A stretch of 64,000 nt of DNA from Agromyces sp. H17E-10 (lineage in GTDB: Bacteria; Actinomycetota; Actinomycetes; Actinomycetales; Microbacteriaceae): NCBI RefSeq assembly GCF_022919715.1, contig NZ_CP095042.1, positions 1,922,001 through 1,986,000 on the forward strand, read 5' to 3'. The position numbers were made by a program, and so were the translations under genes. This document shows positions 37,615 through 45,683 of this stretch, piece after piece; the first letter of the stretch is position 1; each line of letters starts with the position of its first letter. Under the pieces are notes generated by a model, which had not been told where the DNA came from, made no database searches, and was given only the letters and a program-made list of their open reading frames with translations.

Positions 37615-39065
37615 ATCGCGAATTGAAGCGGGTCTCGGTACTCGCCCTCGCCATGTTCCTGACGCTGCTCGTCGCCTCGACGATCATCCAGTTCGTGTCG
37701 GCCGACTCGCTCGCCGCCGACCCGCGCAACTCGCGCACCCTCTACGAGAGCTACTCCGTCGAGCGCGGGCCGATCCTCGTGAAGGGCGACCCGATCGCCT
37801 ACTCGGAGCCGTCGAAGGACTTCTACCGGTTCCAGCGGGTCTACTCGAACGGGCCCCTGTACGCACCCGTGACCGGGTACATCCCGGTCAACGGCGAGGC
37901 GACGGGCATCGAGCGCTCGCTCAACGACTACCTCAGCGGCCAGTCGTCGAGCCAGTTCTTCGACCAGCTCAACCGGCTCATCTCCGGGCAGGACCCGATG
38001 GGTGCCTCGGTCGAGGTCGCGATCGACCCCGTCGCGCAGCAGGCCGCGTGGGACGCCCTCGGCGACTACACGGGCGCGGTCATCCTCACGGAACCGTCGA
38101 CGGGCCGCATCCTCGCCATGGTCACGAAGCCGACGTACGACCCGAACGCTCTCGTCGTGCACGACGGCGAGCAAGCGCTCGCGACCTACAACGCGCTGCT
38201 CGACGACCCGAGCAATCCGCTCTACAACCGCGCCACGGGCGGCGACATGAACCCGCCCGGGTCGGTCTTCAAGCTCGTCGTCACCGCCGCGGCCCTCGAG
38301 TCGGGCAAGTACACGCCCGAGTCGACCTTCCCGAACCCCGGCGAGTACACCCTGCCCGGGTCGACGTCGGTCGTGCGCAACTCGGGCGGCGGCACCTGCG
38401 GCGGCGGCGCGACCGTCACGCTCGCCGATGCGCTGCGCCTCTCGTGCAACATCCCGTTCGCCGAGCTCGGCGTCGAACTCGGCGACAACGCGATCCGCGA
38501 CCAGGCCGAGAAGTTCGGCTTCGACCACGAGTTCGACATCCCCACCGGCACCGAGCCGAGCGTCTACCCGAAGGGGCTCGACGACGCGCAGACCGCGCTC
38601 ACCGCGTTCGGCCAGGGCGACGTGCGTGCGACGCCCATGCAGATGGCCATGGTGTCGGCGGCGATCGGCAACGGCGGCATCGTCATGAACCCGAACCTCG
38701 TCGACCAGATCACGGCCCCCGACTTCCGTCCGCTGCAGGAGTTCCAGGCGACGGAGTACGGCCGCGCGATCAGCGAGGAGACCGCCAGAACCATGGTGCA
38801 GATGATGGTGAACGGCGTCGAGAACGGGGCCGCGAGTAATGCAAGAATAGACGGCGTCAGCGTGGCCGGTAAGACCGGAACAGCGGAGAACGGCGAGGAT
38901 GACCCGTATACCTTGTGGTTCACCGGATTCGCGCCCGCCGACGATCCTCAGTACGCGATCACGGTACTCGTGGAAGACGGCGGAGGAATGGGCCAGGAGG
39001 GGTACGGCAATCTGATTGCCGCACCAGTTGCTAAGCAGGTACTAGAGGCGGTGCTGAACAAATGA
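37611..39065 (+). CDS. pbpA: Class B penicillin-binding protein PbpA
   Basis: This 484-residue D,D-transpeptidase cross-links peptidoglycan beside the SEDS polymerase. One membrane helix (about 9-28) precedes a dimerisation domain and the transpeptidase domain. Active-site motifs are SVFK (Ser218, Lys221), SCN (278-280) and KTG (421-423). The ATG overlaps the ftsW stop. The last 76 codons (38835-39065) change character: AGA, ATA, CTA, TTG, ATT, GTT and AAA appear, all rare in the rest of the gene. The protein there is still normal PbpA sequence. Confidence 0.95.
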   Translation: MNRELKRVSVLALAMFLTLLVASTIIQFVSADSLAADPRNSRTLYESYSVERGPILVKGDPIAYSEPSKDFYRFQRVYSNGPLYAPVTGYIPVNGEATGIERSLNDYLSGQSSSQFFDQLNRLISGQDPMGASVEVAIDPVAQQAAWDALGDYTGAVILTEPSTGRILAMVTKPTYDPNALVVHDGEQALATYNALLDDPSNPLYNRATGGDMNPPGSVFKLVVTAAALESGKYTPESTFPNPGEYTLPGSTSVVRNSGGGTCGGGATVTLADALRLSCNIPFAELGVELGDNAIRDQAEKFGFDHEFDIPTGTEPSVYPKGLDDAQTALTAFGQGDVRATPMQMAMVSAAIGNGGIVMNPNLVDQITAPDFRPLQEFQATEYGRAISEETARTMVQMMVNGVENGAASNARIDGVSVAGKTGTAENGEDDPYTLWFTGFAPADDPQYAITVLVEDGGGMGQEGYGNLIAAPVAKQVLEAVLNK

Positions 39066-40798
39066 GACCGAGCGCAGGGCTCACCTTCGGGGGGCGCTAC
39101 GAACTGCAATCCCGCATCGCGATCGGCGGGATGGGCGAGGTGTGGCAGGCCACCGACCTCGTGATCGGCCGGCAGGTCGCCATCAAGATCCTCAAGGACG
39201 AGTACCTCGGCGACCCCGGGTTCCTCGAGCGGTTCCGCGCCGAGGCCCGTCATGCCGCGCTCGTCAACCACGAGGGCATCGCGAACGTCTTCGACTACGG
39301 CGAAGAGGAGGGCAGCGCCTACCTCGTCATGGAGCTCGTGCCCGGCGAGGCCCTGTCGACCATCCTCGAGCGCGAGCACGTGCTGTCGACCGACAAGGTG
39401 CTCGACATCGTCGCGCAGACCGCCGCGGCCCTGCAGGCCGCCCACGCGGCCGGTCTCGTGCACCGCGACATCAAGCCCGGCAACCTGCTCATCACGCCCG
39501 ACGGGCGCGTCAAGATCACCGACTTCGGCATCGCGCGCATCGCCGACCAGGTGCCGCTGACCGCGACCGGCCAGGTCATGGGCACGGTGCAGTACCTCTC
39601 GCCCGAGCAGGCCTCGGGCCACCCGGCGTCGCCGACGACCGACATCTACTCGCTCGGCATCGTCGCGTACGAGGCGCTCGCGGGCCGCCGCCCGTTCACG
39701 GGCGAGTCGCAGGTCGCGATCGCCATGGCACAGATCAACGAGACGCCGCCCGACCTGCCGGTCACGGTGTCCGAGCCGGTGCGCAACCTGGTCTACTCGT
39801 GCATCGCGAAGAACCCGGCCGACCGTCCGCAGTCGGCCGCGCACCTCGCGCGCGCTGCGACTGCACTGCGCCGCGGTGACGTGCAGGGGGCGGCCGCGGC
39901 CGTGCCCGCCGTGCTCGGTGCAGCAGGACTCACCGCCGCGACGATGCTCATGCCGCAGGCCGGCGCCACCGCCGCCACGACGGTGCTGCCCACCGCGGCG
40001 CCCGAGGGCGAGCCCGTCGACGGCGAAGAAGAGGGCGAGAAGAAGAAGCGCAGCCCGTGGACGTGGCCGCTCATCGTGCTCATCGGCCTGCTCGCGATCG
40101 TGCTCATCGGCACGATCATCGCGCTCGCGATGAACCAGGGCGACAAGGACCCGGTGAAGACGCCGACGAAGAGCACGACGCAGTCGCAGACCCCCAGCGA
40201 GACGCCGACCCCGCCTCCCCCGACGTCAGAAGCCCCGACGACGGCGCAGATCAACGCCGCCGACTTCGTCGGCCTCACGGTCGACGAGGCGCGCGCGAAG
40301 CTCTCCGACATGCAGATGGTCGCGAACGCGGTCGAGGGCAATGCCGCGACCGATCCCGCCCAGGTCGGCACGGTGTACGACGTGAACCCGACCGGCCCGG
40401 TGCCGCTCAACAGCGAGATCACGATCACGTACTACGCCGCCGTCGAGCAGCCGACCGCACCGGGTGCGCCGACGATGCCCGACACGGTCGAGCCCGGCGA
40501 GGAGTTCACGGTCTCGTGGGATCGTGCGCAGTGCCCCGCCGGCCAGAACCTCTCCGGCTACTCGATCACCGTCGACGGACCGGCGACCGCTCCGCAGAAG
40601 CAGTTCGACTCCAACACGACCGAGACCCAGATCACGGCGAACGCCGACGCGGCCGACAAGTCGACCATCAAGGTCACGTACGTGTACTTCTGCGGCCAGA
40701 CGAGCTCGCCGGCCTCGCCCGCCGCGTCGACGCAGGTCGTCGTCGCCGGAGCCGAAGGCCCCGACACGGGCGACGGCGGCACCGGCATCGGCGGCTGA
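39062..40798 (+). CDS. pknA: Membrane Ser/Thr protein kinase PknA with PASTA and FN3-like extracellular part
   Basis: This is a 578-residue Hanks-type kinase. The kinase domain (about 12-270) has GGMGEVWQA, Lys42 in VAIKIL, HRDIKPGN (Asp136), DFG (Asp154) and GTVQYLSPEQ with phosphorylatable Thr residues. A juxtamembrane linker leads to a membrane helix at 333-357. Outside are a Thr/Pro-rich stretch, one PASTA-like domain (about 395-460, FVGLTVDEARAKLSDMQM) and a fibronectin-III-like domain with a cysteine pair (CPAGQN, YFCGQ). The mycobacterial PknA lacks such outer domains. The ATG overlaps the pbpA stop. Confidence 0.94.
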   Translation: MRPSAGLTFGGRYELQSRIAIGGMGEVWQATDLVIGRQVAIKILKDEYLGDPGFLERFRAEARHAALVNHEGIANVFDYGEEEGSAYLVMELVPGEALSTILEREHVLSTDKVLDIVAQTAAALQAAHAAGLVHRDIKPGNLLITPDGRVKITDFGIARIADQVPLTATGQVMGTVQYLSPEQASGHPASPTTDIYSLGIVAYEALAGRRPFTGESQVAIAMAQINETPPDLPVTVSEPVRNLVYSCIAKNPADRPQSAAHLARAATALRRGDVQGAAAAVPAVLGAAGLTAATMLMPQAGATAATTVLPTAAPEGEPVDGEEEGEKKKRSPWTWPLIVLIGLLAIVLIGTIIALAMNQGDKDPVKTPTKSTTQSQTPSETPTPPPPTSEAPTTAQINAADFVGLTVDEARAKLSDMQMVANAVEGNAATDPAQVGTVYDVNPTGPVPLNSEITITYYAAVEQPTAPGAPTMPDTVEPGEEFTVSWDRAQCPAGQNLSGYSITVDGPATAPQKQFDSNTTETQITANADAADKSTIKVTYVYFCGQTSSPASPAASTQVVVAGAEGPDTGDGGTGIGG

Positions 40799-40867
40799 CG
40801 CACCGACGAGGCATCCGCAACCAGCACTGACGAACCCGGCCGCGCCGCATGAAGGGAGCCGCACACC

Positions 40868-42562
40868 GTGAACGATGAAGGACGCGTCCTCGCCGGACGG
40901 TATCGCGTGGGCGCCCTCATCGGCCGCGGCGGCATGTCCGACGTGCACGTCGGCACCGACACGAGGCTCGGCCGCCAGGTCGCCGTCAAGCTCCTGAAGC
41001 CGCAGCTCGCGACCGACCCGGCGTTCCGCATGCGGTTCCGCCAGGAGGCGCAGTCGGCGGCGCGCATGGCCCACCCGACGATCGTGCGCGTCTTCGACGC
41101 CGGCGAAGAGACCGTCGTGGATGCCTCGGGCCACGAGGTGCAGCTGCCGTTCATCGTCATGGAGTACGTCGAGGGGCGCCTGCTCAAGGACATCATCCAC
41201 GACGGCCCGCTCGAACCGACGGCCGCCGTGCGCGTCATCGACGGGGTGCTCACCGCGCTCGAGTACTCGCACCGCGCCGGCGTCGTGCACCGTGACATCA
41301 AGCCGGGCAACATCATGATCACGACGACCGGCCAGGTCAAGGTCATGGACTTCGGCATCGCGCGCGCGGTCTCCGACTCGTCGACGACGGTCGCGCAGAC
41401 GACCGCGATCCTCGGCACCGCGTCGTACTTCTCTCCCGAGCAGGCGAAGGGCGAGACGGTCGACGCTCGCACCGACCTGTACTCGACGGGCGTCGTGCTC
41501 TTCGAGCTGCTCACCGGACGGCCCCCGTTCCGCGGCGACACCCCGGTCGCGGTCGCGTACCAGCACGTCAGCGAACGCCCGGTGAAGCCGAGCGTCATCA
41601 ACCCGAAGGTCTCACCGGCGCTCGACGCCGTCGTCATGCGCGCACTCGCGAAGAACCGCGACCAGCGCTACCAGACGGCCGTCGAGTTCCGCGCCGACGT
41701 CGACACCGCGGCATCCGGCAAGGTGCCCGTGCACCGGGAGCCCGACCAGGCCACCATGCTGTTCGGCGCGCCCACCGCGTCGCTGTCGAGCTCGGAGCTC
41801 GCCCTGCGCCAGCTCACCGAGGACGAGACCATGTCGCGCACGCAGCGGCGCCCACCGGCGATCTGGATCTGGTCGGGCATCGTGGCCGTCGTCGTGATCG
41901 TGATCGCGGTGATGTACTGGGCGTTCAACCTGCAGCCGACGCAGGAGATCCCGTCGAGTGCGCGCAAGGTACCGGCCCTCGCCGGCATGACCTACGAGCA
42001 GGCGGTCGAAGAGCTGCAGAAGCTCGGTCTGCCGGCGACCGAGGTCGACCAGAACAGTGAGACCGTGCCCGCCGACCAGGTGATCGGCAGCGACCCGGCG
42101 GAGGGCGTAATCGTCGACGCGGGGCAGGCGATCACCGTCTTCGTGTCGACCGGTCGCGAGGCCGTCAAGGTGCCGGACACCGTCAACATGTCGCTCGCCG
42201 ACGCACAGAAGGCGCTCACGGACGCCGGGCTCACCCCCGGCAAGGAGACGCGCACGAACTCGCCGACCGTGCCGGCCGACGTCGTGATCGCGACGAACCC
42301 CGAGGCGGGCAAGTCGGTCGAGAAGGGCTCGACGGTGGAGTTCACCCTCTCGAACGGCAAGGTCGAGATGCCCGACGTCACCGGCGTCTCGCTCGACGCC
42401 GCGATGGGCCTGCTGACCGACGACGCGCACCAGCTGCAGGTGAATCCCGTGCAGGACACCTCGTGCCCGACCAAGGAGGGCTCGCCGATCACGCACCAGT
42501 CGGTCGCCCCCGGCGAGGTGGCGCAGGGATCGGCAGTCGATCTCACCTACTGCGCCGGCTGA
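40868..42562 (+). CDS. pknB: Membrane Ser/Thr protein kinase PknB with three PASTA domains
   Basis: This 564-residue kinase senses muropeptides or lipid II and controls wall growth. The kinase domain (about 12-275) has GRGGMSDVHVG, Lys41, HRDIKPGN (Asp143), DFG (Asp161) and GTASYFSPEQAKGETVDARTDLYS. A membrane helix at 332-355 is followed by three PASTA repeats (about 364-430, 431-498, 499-563), fewer than the four in mycobacteria. The last contains a cysteine pair. The start is GTG after AAGGGAG. It follows pknA by a 69-bp gap and ends the run. Confidence 0.95.
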   Translation: MNDEGRVLAGRYRVGALIGRGGMSDVHVGTDTRLGRQVAVKLLKPQLATDPAFRMRFRQEAQSAARMAHPTIVRVFDAGEETVVDASGHEVQLPFIVMEYVEGRLLKDIIHDGPLEPTAAVRVIDGVLTALEYSHRAGVVHRDIKPGNIMITTTGQVKVMDFGIARAVSDSSTTVAQTTAILGTASYFSPEQAKGETVDARTDLYSTGVVLFELLTGRPPFRGDTPVAVAYQHVSERPVKPSVINPKVSPALDAVVMRALAKNRDQRYQTAVEFRADVDTAASGKVPVHREPDQATMLFGAPTASLSSSELALRQLTEDETMSRTQRRPPAIWIWSGIVAVVVIVIAVMYWAFNLQPTQEIPSSARKVPALAGMTYEQAVEELQKLGLPATEVDQNSETVPADQVIGSDPAEGVIVDAGQAITVFVSTGREAVKVPDTVNMSLADAQKALTDAGLTPGKETRTNSPTVPADVVIATNPEAGKSVEKGSTVEFTLSNGKVEMPDVTGVSLDAAMGLLTDDAHQLQVNPVQDTSCPTKEGSPITHQSVAPGEVAQGSAVDLTYCAG

Positions 42563-42583
42563 GCAGGCGACTGAACTCCCGAT

Positions 42584-42625
42584 GGTCGAGGAGCGCCGGC
42601 GCGCGGCGACGACGCGAATGGAGAC
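42584..42625 (+). repeat. Dispersed inverted-repeat element, degenerate copy 4
   Basis: GGTCGAGGAGCGCCGG at the left and ACGCGAATGGAGACC at the right match the shared ends of copies 1-3 with a few changes. It lies between the converging pknB and glutamine amidotransferase genes. Confidence 0.6.
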
Positions 42626-42634
42626 CCGAGGGAC

Positions 42635-43276
42635 TCAGGCGTTCGCGCGTACGAGCGGGCTCAGGTGCTGTGCACGTTCGCGCGCCTCGGGCAGGCCGGC
42701 GACGGCGAGCCAGTTGCCGAGCATGCGGTAGCCGCCCTCGGTGAGGACCGACTCGGGGTGGAACTGCACCCCGAAGATGGGCGCCTCGACGTGGCGCAGG
42801 CCCATGATCACGCCGCCCTGGGTGCGGCTCGTGACGACGAGCGACGGCGGCAGGGTGCCGTCGACGACCGCGAGCGAGTGGTAGCGGGTCGCGGTGAACG
42901 GTTGCGGCACGCCCTCGTAGAACGAACTGCCGTCGTGCTCGATGCGGGAGGTCTTGCCGTGCATGAGCTCTTCGGCGTTCGTGACGACGCCGCCGAACGC
43001 CTCGGCGATCGCCTGGTGGCCGAGGCAGACCCCGAGGATGGGCTGCCCGCTCGCGAGCGCCGCCTCGACGACGGGGATCGAGACGCCCGCGTCGGCGGGC
43101 TTGCCCGGGCCGGGTGAGACGAGCACGCCGTCGTACTCGGCGATGCGCGACGGCACCTCGGCCGCGGGGAAGTCGTCGTTGCGAACGACCTCCGTCTCGG
43201 CGCCCAGCTCTCGCAGGTAGCCGTTGAGGGTGTAGACGAAGCTGTCGTAGTTGTCGACGACGAGGATCCGGGTCAT
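42635..43276 (-). CDS. Class I glutamine amidotransferase (PabA/TrpG component II)
   Basis: This 213-residue amidotransferase subunit releases ammonia from glutamine for anthranilate or 4-amino-4-deoxychorismate synthesis. It shows ILVVDNYDSFVYTLNGYL, VSPGPGKPADAG, the nucleophile Cys in ILGVCLGHQAIAEAFGG, RYHSLAV, and the His-Glu pair in GVQFHPESVLTEGG. The same gene lies beside pknB in mycobacteria (trpG/pabA). No chorismate-binding subunit is near, so the pathway is undecided. The start overlaps the stop of the 52-residue membrane protein. Confidence 0.93.
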   Translation of the reverse strand: MTRILVVDNYDSFVYTLNGYLRELGAETEVVRNDDFPAAEVPSRIAEYDGVLVSPGPGKPADAGVSIPVVEAALASGQPILGVCLGHQAIAEAFGGVVTNAEELMHGKTSRIEHDGSSFYEGVPQPFTATRYHSLAVVDGTLPPSLVVTSRTQGGVIMGLRHVEAPIFGVQFHPESVLTEGGYRMLGNWLAVAGLPEARERAQHLSPLVRANA

Positions 43277-43431
43277 TGCTCCACCGTGACGTTGATCGGG
43301 TTCAGGACCGAGTCGACCCAGGGGAAGACCCACGTGAAGAGTGCGAAGACGACGGCCGCCGCGAGGATCAGCAGCAGGATGATGCGCAGCCACACCGGAC
43401 CGGGCAGCACCCGCCAGAGTGCTCCGTACAT
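43273..43431 (-). CDS. 52-residue membrane protein
   Basis: This very small protein has a basic amphipathic start (MYGALWRVLPGPVWLRI), one hydrophobic helix (ILLLILAAAVVFALFTWVFPWV) and an acidic/polar tail (DSVLNPINVTVEQ). It starts 2 nt after the sortase stop and its stop overlaps the amidotransferase start. These tight junctions support a real gene in a three-gene operon. The function is unknown; the position in the divisome/wall region makes an envelope role plausible. Confidence 0.8.
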   Translation of the reverse strand: MYGALWRVLPGPVWLRIILLLILAAAVVFALFTWVFPWVDSVLNPINVTVEQ

Positions 43432-43433
43432 GC

Positions 43434-44240
43434 TCACTGCCCCCATTCGGCGACGACCGAGGCGATCTCGGCCGGCGGGTTGTCGGCGCCGGGCTGCCAC
43501 GACTCGAGCACCCCGTACGCCACGATGCGCTCGGCGGTCGAGTACAGCGGGTTGCAGCTCGTGAGCGTGATGATCCGGTCGGTCGGCGCGGTCTCTGGGT
43601 GGTGCGGCACCGGGGCGAGCACCTCGCTCGTCTCGGGCGTCACGTACTCGAAGTCGCGGAAGCGGTACGTGTACCAGCCGTCCTTCGTCTGGATGTAGAT
43701 CGGGTCGCCGAGCTGCAGCTGCTCGATCTCGTGCATGCCGCCGCCGTAGGCGCTGCGATGCGACGCGATCGCGAAGTTGCCGACCTCGCCCGGCATCTGG
43801 GTGGTCGGGTAGTGGCCGATGCCGAGGTCGAAGCTGTTGAGCACGTCGAGCCCGTAGCCCTGCGCGATGTTGCGCACGGAGTCGTGCGTGCCCGGGCTGT
43901 CGAACCGCGGCACGTACATGACCGCGAACGCCTCGCCGTTGCCGTACTCGGTGGTGTCGACCACCGGCTCGCCGGGGTCGGGCGTCGGCGCGGGCGCCTG
44001 GCCGTCACCGCGCTGCGCGCGAGCGGCCTCGGCCCAGTCGGAGCTCTGCTGACCCGCCGCCTGCGACTGCTGGGTGTTCATGATCGCGTCGTTCCACCAC
44101 AGCTGCCAGCCGAGGAAGAGCAGGATCACGACGCCCGCGGTGAGCAGGAGTTCGCCGAGCACGCCGACGACGCTCACGCGGTGGCGTTCGCGCGACGTGC
44201 GCCGCGCAGCACGCCGGCCGTCGGGCAGCGACTCGGACAT
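43434..44240 (-). CDS. Class E sortase
   Basis: This 268-residue membrane-anchored cysteine transpeptidase has a basic start, one helix (VVGVLGELLLTAGVVILLFLGW) and a linker. The sortase barrel has the catalytic His in FAIASHRSAYGGGMH, Cys in IITLTSCNPLYSTAERIVAYG and Arg in the same segment. Class E sortases of actinobacteria attach proteins with LAXTG-type signals to the wall. No substrate with such a motif is seen in this window; the large secreted repeat protein has none. A homologous wall-region gene (Rv0012 position) differs in mycobacteria. Confidence 0.93.
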   Translation of the reverse strand: MSESLPDGRRAARRTSRERHRVSVVGVLGELLLTAGVVILLFLGWQLWWNDAIMNTQQSQAAGQQSSDWAEAARAQRGDGQAPAPTPDPGEPVVDTTEYGNGEAFAVMYVPRFDSPGTHDSVRNIAQGYGLDVLNSFDLGIGHYPTTQMPGEVGNFAIASHRSAYGGGMHEIEQLQLGDPIYIQTKDGWYTYRFRDFEYVTPETSEVLAPVPHHPETAPTDRIITLTSCNPLYSTAERIVAYGVLESWQPGADNPPAEIASVVAEWGQ

Positions 44241-44298
44241 ACGAGCGATTCTATTGCGCCTGTTCGTGAGCGCGCTGCGAGTGCACGGCCGCCTCGGC

Positions 44299-44304
44299 TA
44301 GAAT
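44299..44304 (+). promoter_or_regulatory. -10 box of the leaderless crgA promoter
   Basis: TAGAAT ends 7 nt before the crgA ATG and no ribosome binding site is present, so the transcript should begin at or next to the start codon. No good -35 box is seen. Confidence 0.65.
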
Positions 44305-44311
44305 CTCCCGC

Positions 44312-44554
44312 ATGGCACGTACGAAATCATCGAAGCCGGCGCGCGCAGAAGCCGCGGCGAACGGCGAGGAGGCGCCGAACCCCGTCTGGTTCAAGCCCGT
44401 CATGTTCGGCTTCATGTTGATCGGGCTCGCCTGGATCATCGTGTTCTACGTCAGCCAGGGCCGCTTCCCGATCGCCGACCTCGGCTCGTGGAACATCCTC
44501 ATCGGCTTCGGCATCGCCTTCATCGGCTTCCTCATGACCACCCGCTGGCGCTGA
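44312..44554 (+). CDS. crgA: Cell division protein CrgA
   Basis: This 80-residue protein has two membrane helices (PVMFGFMLIGLAWIIVFYVS and WNILIGFGIAFIGFLMTT) joined by QGRFPIADLGS and preceded by a charged tail. This is the CrgA pattern; in mycobacteria and Streptomyces CrgA bridges FtsZ, FtsQ and PBPs at the septum. Length and the NPVWFKPVMFG motif agree with the family. The gene is leaderless and followed by a hairpin terminator. Confidence 0.95.
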   Translation: MARTKSSKPARAEAAANGEEAPNPVWFKPVMFGFMLIGLAWIIVFYVSQGRFPIADLGSWNILIGFGIAFIGFLMTTRWR

Positions 44555-44573
44555 CGCCGGCTCGACCCACTGC

Positions 44574-44603
44574 GAAGGGCGGATGCTGCGGCATCCGCCC
44601 TTC
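44574..44603 (+). terminator. Intrinsic terminator after crgA
   Basis: GAAGGGCGGATGC pairs perfectly with GCATCCGCCCTTC around TGCG, 20 nt after the crgA stop codon. Confidence 0.85.
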
Positions 44604-44636
44604 TGCGTACCCGGCCCGCGTGCGATGCGGGACGGT

Positions 44637-44792
44637 TTGCCCACAGCCCGTCCACCGGTCATCCTCAGGCTTGTCCACAGGTTCCCCACCGTTATCCACA
44701 GGTGTGGAGATTTCGTTCTCCCGCGTGTCGGCTGAAGTGCGGACAATTACACGCGTGTAACTCTCAACAGCTGTGGAGAGTGCTGTGGATAA
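44637..44792. other. Symmetric cluster of DnaA boxes between convergent genes
   Basis: Three exact boxes occur: TTGTCCACA (44671-44679), TTATCCACA (44692-44700) and, reversed, TGTGGATAA (44784-44792). One-mismatch TTGCCCACA is at 44637-44645. Weaker forms are at 44648, 44682, 44703 (reverse) and 44772 (reverse). All left-half boxes point right and all right-half boxes point left. Between them is a less GC-rich stretch with the perfect palindrome TTACACGCGTGTAA (44747-44760). The main origin should be about 20 kb or more to the right, so this is a second DnaA-binding locus. Confidence 0.75.
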
Positions 44793-44800
44793 CTTCGGAC

Positions 44801-45676
44801 TCAGGCGAGCGGGAAGACGAGGTACCGGCAGCTCAGCAGCAGGAGCACGACGCCGAAGGCGATGAGCAGCCACGTCTGCAGGGCCTGCTGCGAGCGCTTG
44901 CGCGTCTCGACGAAGATCAGCCCGATGACCGCACCGCCGATGAGGCCGCCGAGATGGGCCTGCCAGGCGATGTTGAAGCCGGGCACGAAGCCGATCACGA
45001 GGTTGATGCCGAGCAGGATGAACAGCTGGGTCGTCTGACCGCCGAGCCGGCGTTGGATGACGAGGAACGCGCCCATGAGCCCGAAGATGGCACCCGAGGC
45101 GCCGACCACCGAGGTGTTCGGGTCGGCCAGCCAGATCACGCCGACCGAGCCCGCGAGTCCCGACAGCAGGTAGAGGGCGAGGAATCGCCAGCGGCCGAGC
45201 AGGCCCTCGAGCAGCTGGCCGAAGATCCACAGCGTGTACATGTTGAGCAGCACGTGGAAGATCAGCGAGGTGGAGTGCACGAACATCGTCGTGAACAACC
45301 GCCACGGCTGCAGCGCGATGTCGCTCATCGCCAGCGGGGTGAAGTAGAGCCAGTTCGTGACGCCGAGCCCGGGGATCAGCTGCAGCAGGTAGACCGCGAG
45401 CGTGATGCCGATCAGGGTATACGTCACGACCGGCGCGCCGCGCCCGGCCGCCGAGCGGGCGCGCGTGAGCACGGCCGGCTTGGTGCGGGGCGCACTCGCG
45501 CGCTGCTCGCGCATGCACTCGGGGCAGATGACGCCGACGGCGCCCTGCGTCATGCACTCGGGGCAGATGGTGCGCCCGCAGCGCTGGCACAGCACGAAGC
45601 TCTGCCGATCGGGGTGCCGATAGCAGTAGTTCGACCGGTCGGCCGCGTCGGCGCCCCCGGCAGGCTCCGTGCTCAC
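44801..45676 (-). CDS. Rhomboid intramembrane serine protease with N-terminal zinc finger
   Basis: This 291-residue protein has an N-terminal B-box-like zinc finger (about 17-57: CYRHPDRQSFVLCQRCGRTICPEC, CPEC) before a six-helix rhomboid domain. The catalytic Ser lies in VVGASGAIFGLMGAF and the partner His in WQAHLGGLIGGAVIG; the HVLLNMYTLWIFG loop is also present. Rhomboids cleave membrane proteins inside the bilayer; the finger may bind partners. The GTG lies 7 nt after the cyclophilin stop codon, so the two genes are co-transcribed. Mycobacteria have rhomboid genes elsewhere. Confidence 0.93.
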   Translation of the reverse strand: MSTEPAGGADAADRSNYCYRHPDRQSFVLCQRCGRTICPECMTQGAVGVICPECMREQRASAPRTKPAVLTRARSAAGRGAPVVTYTLIGITLAVYLLQLIPGLGVTNWLYFTPLAMSDIALQPWRLFTTMFVHSTSLIFHVLLNMYTLWIFGQLLEGLLGRWRFLALYLLSGLAGSVGVIWLADPNTSVVGASGAIFGLMGAFLVIQRRLGGQTTQLFILLGINLVIGFVPGFNIAWQAHLGGLIGGAVIGLIFVETRKRSQQALQTWLLIAFGVVLLLLSCRYLVFPLA

Positions 45677-45683
45677 CGGCGGA

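Noticed and set aside
44747..44760. TTACACGCGTGTAA as a parS centromere site
   Set aside because: The conserved parS sequence is TGTTTCACGTGAAACA; this palindrome shares only its symmetry.
44637..44792. The idea that the DnaA-box cluster is the chromosomal origin itself
   Set aside because: recF, gyrB and gyrA to the right imply that dnaA-dnaN and oriC lie beyond the right edge. Few boxes are exact compared with actinobacterial origins. A secondary locus is more likely, though not proven.
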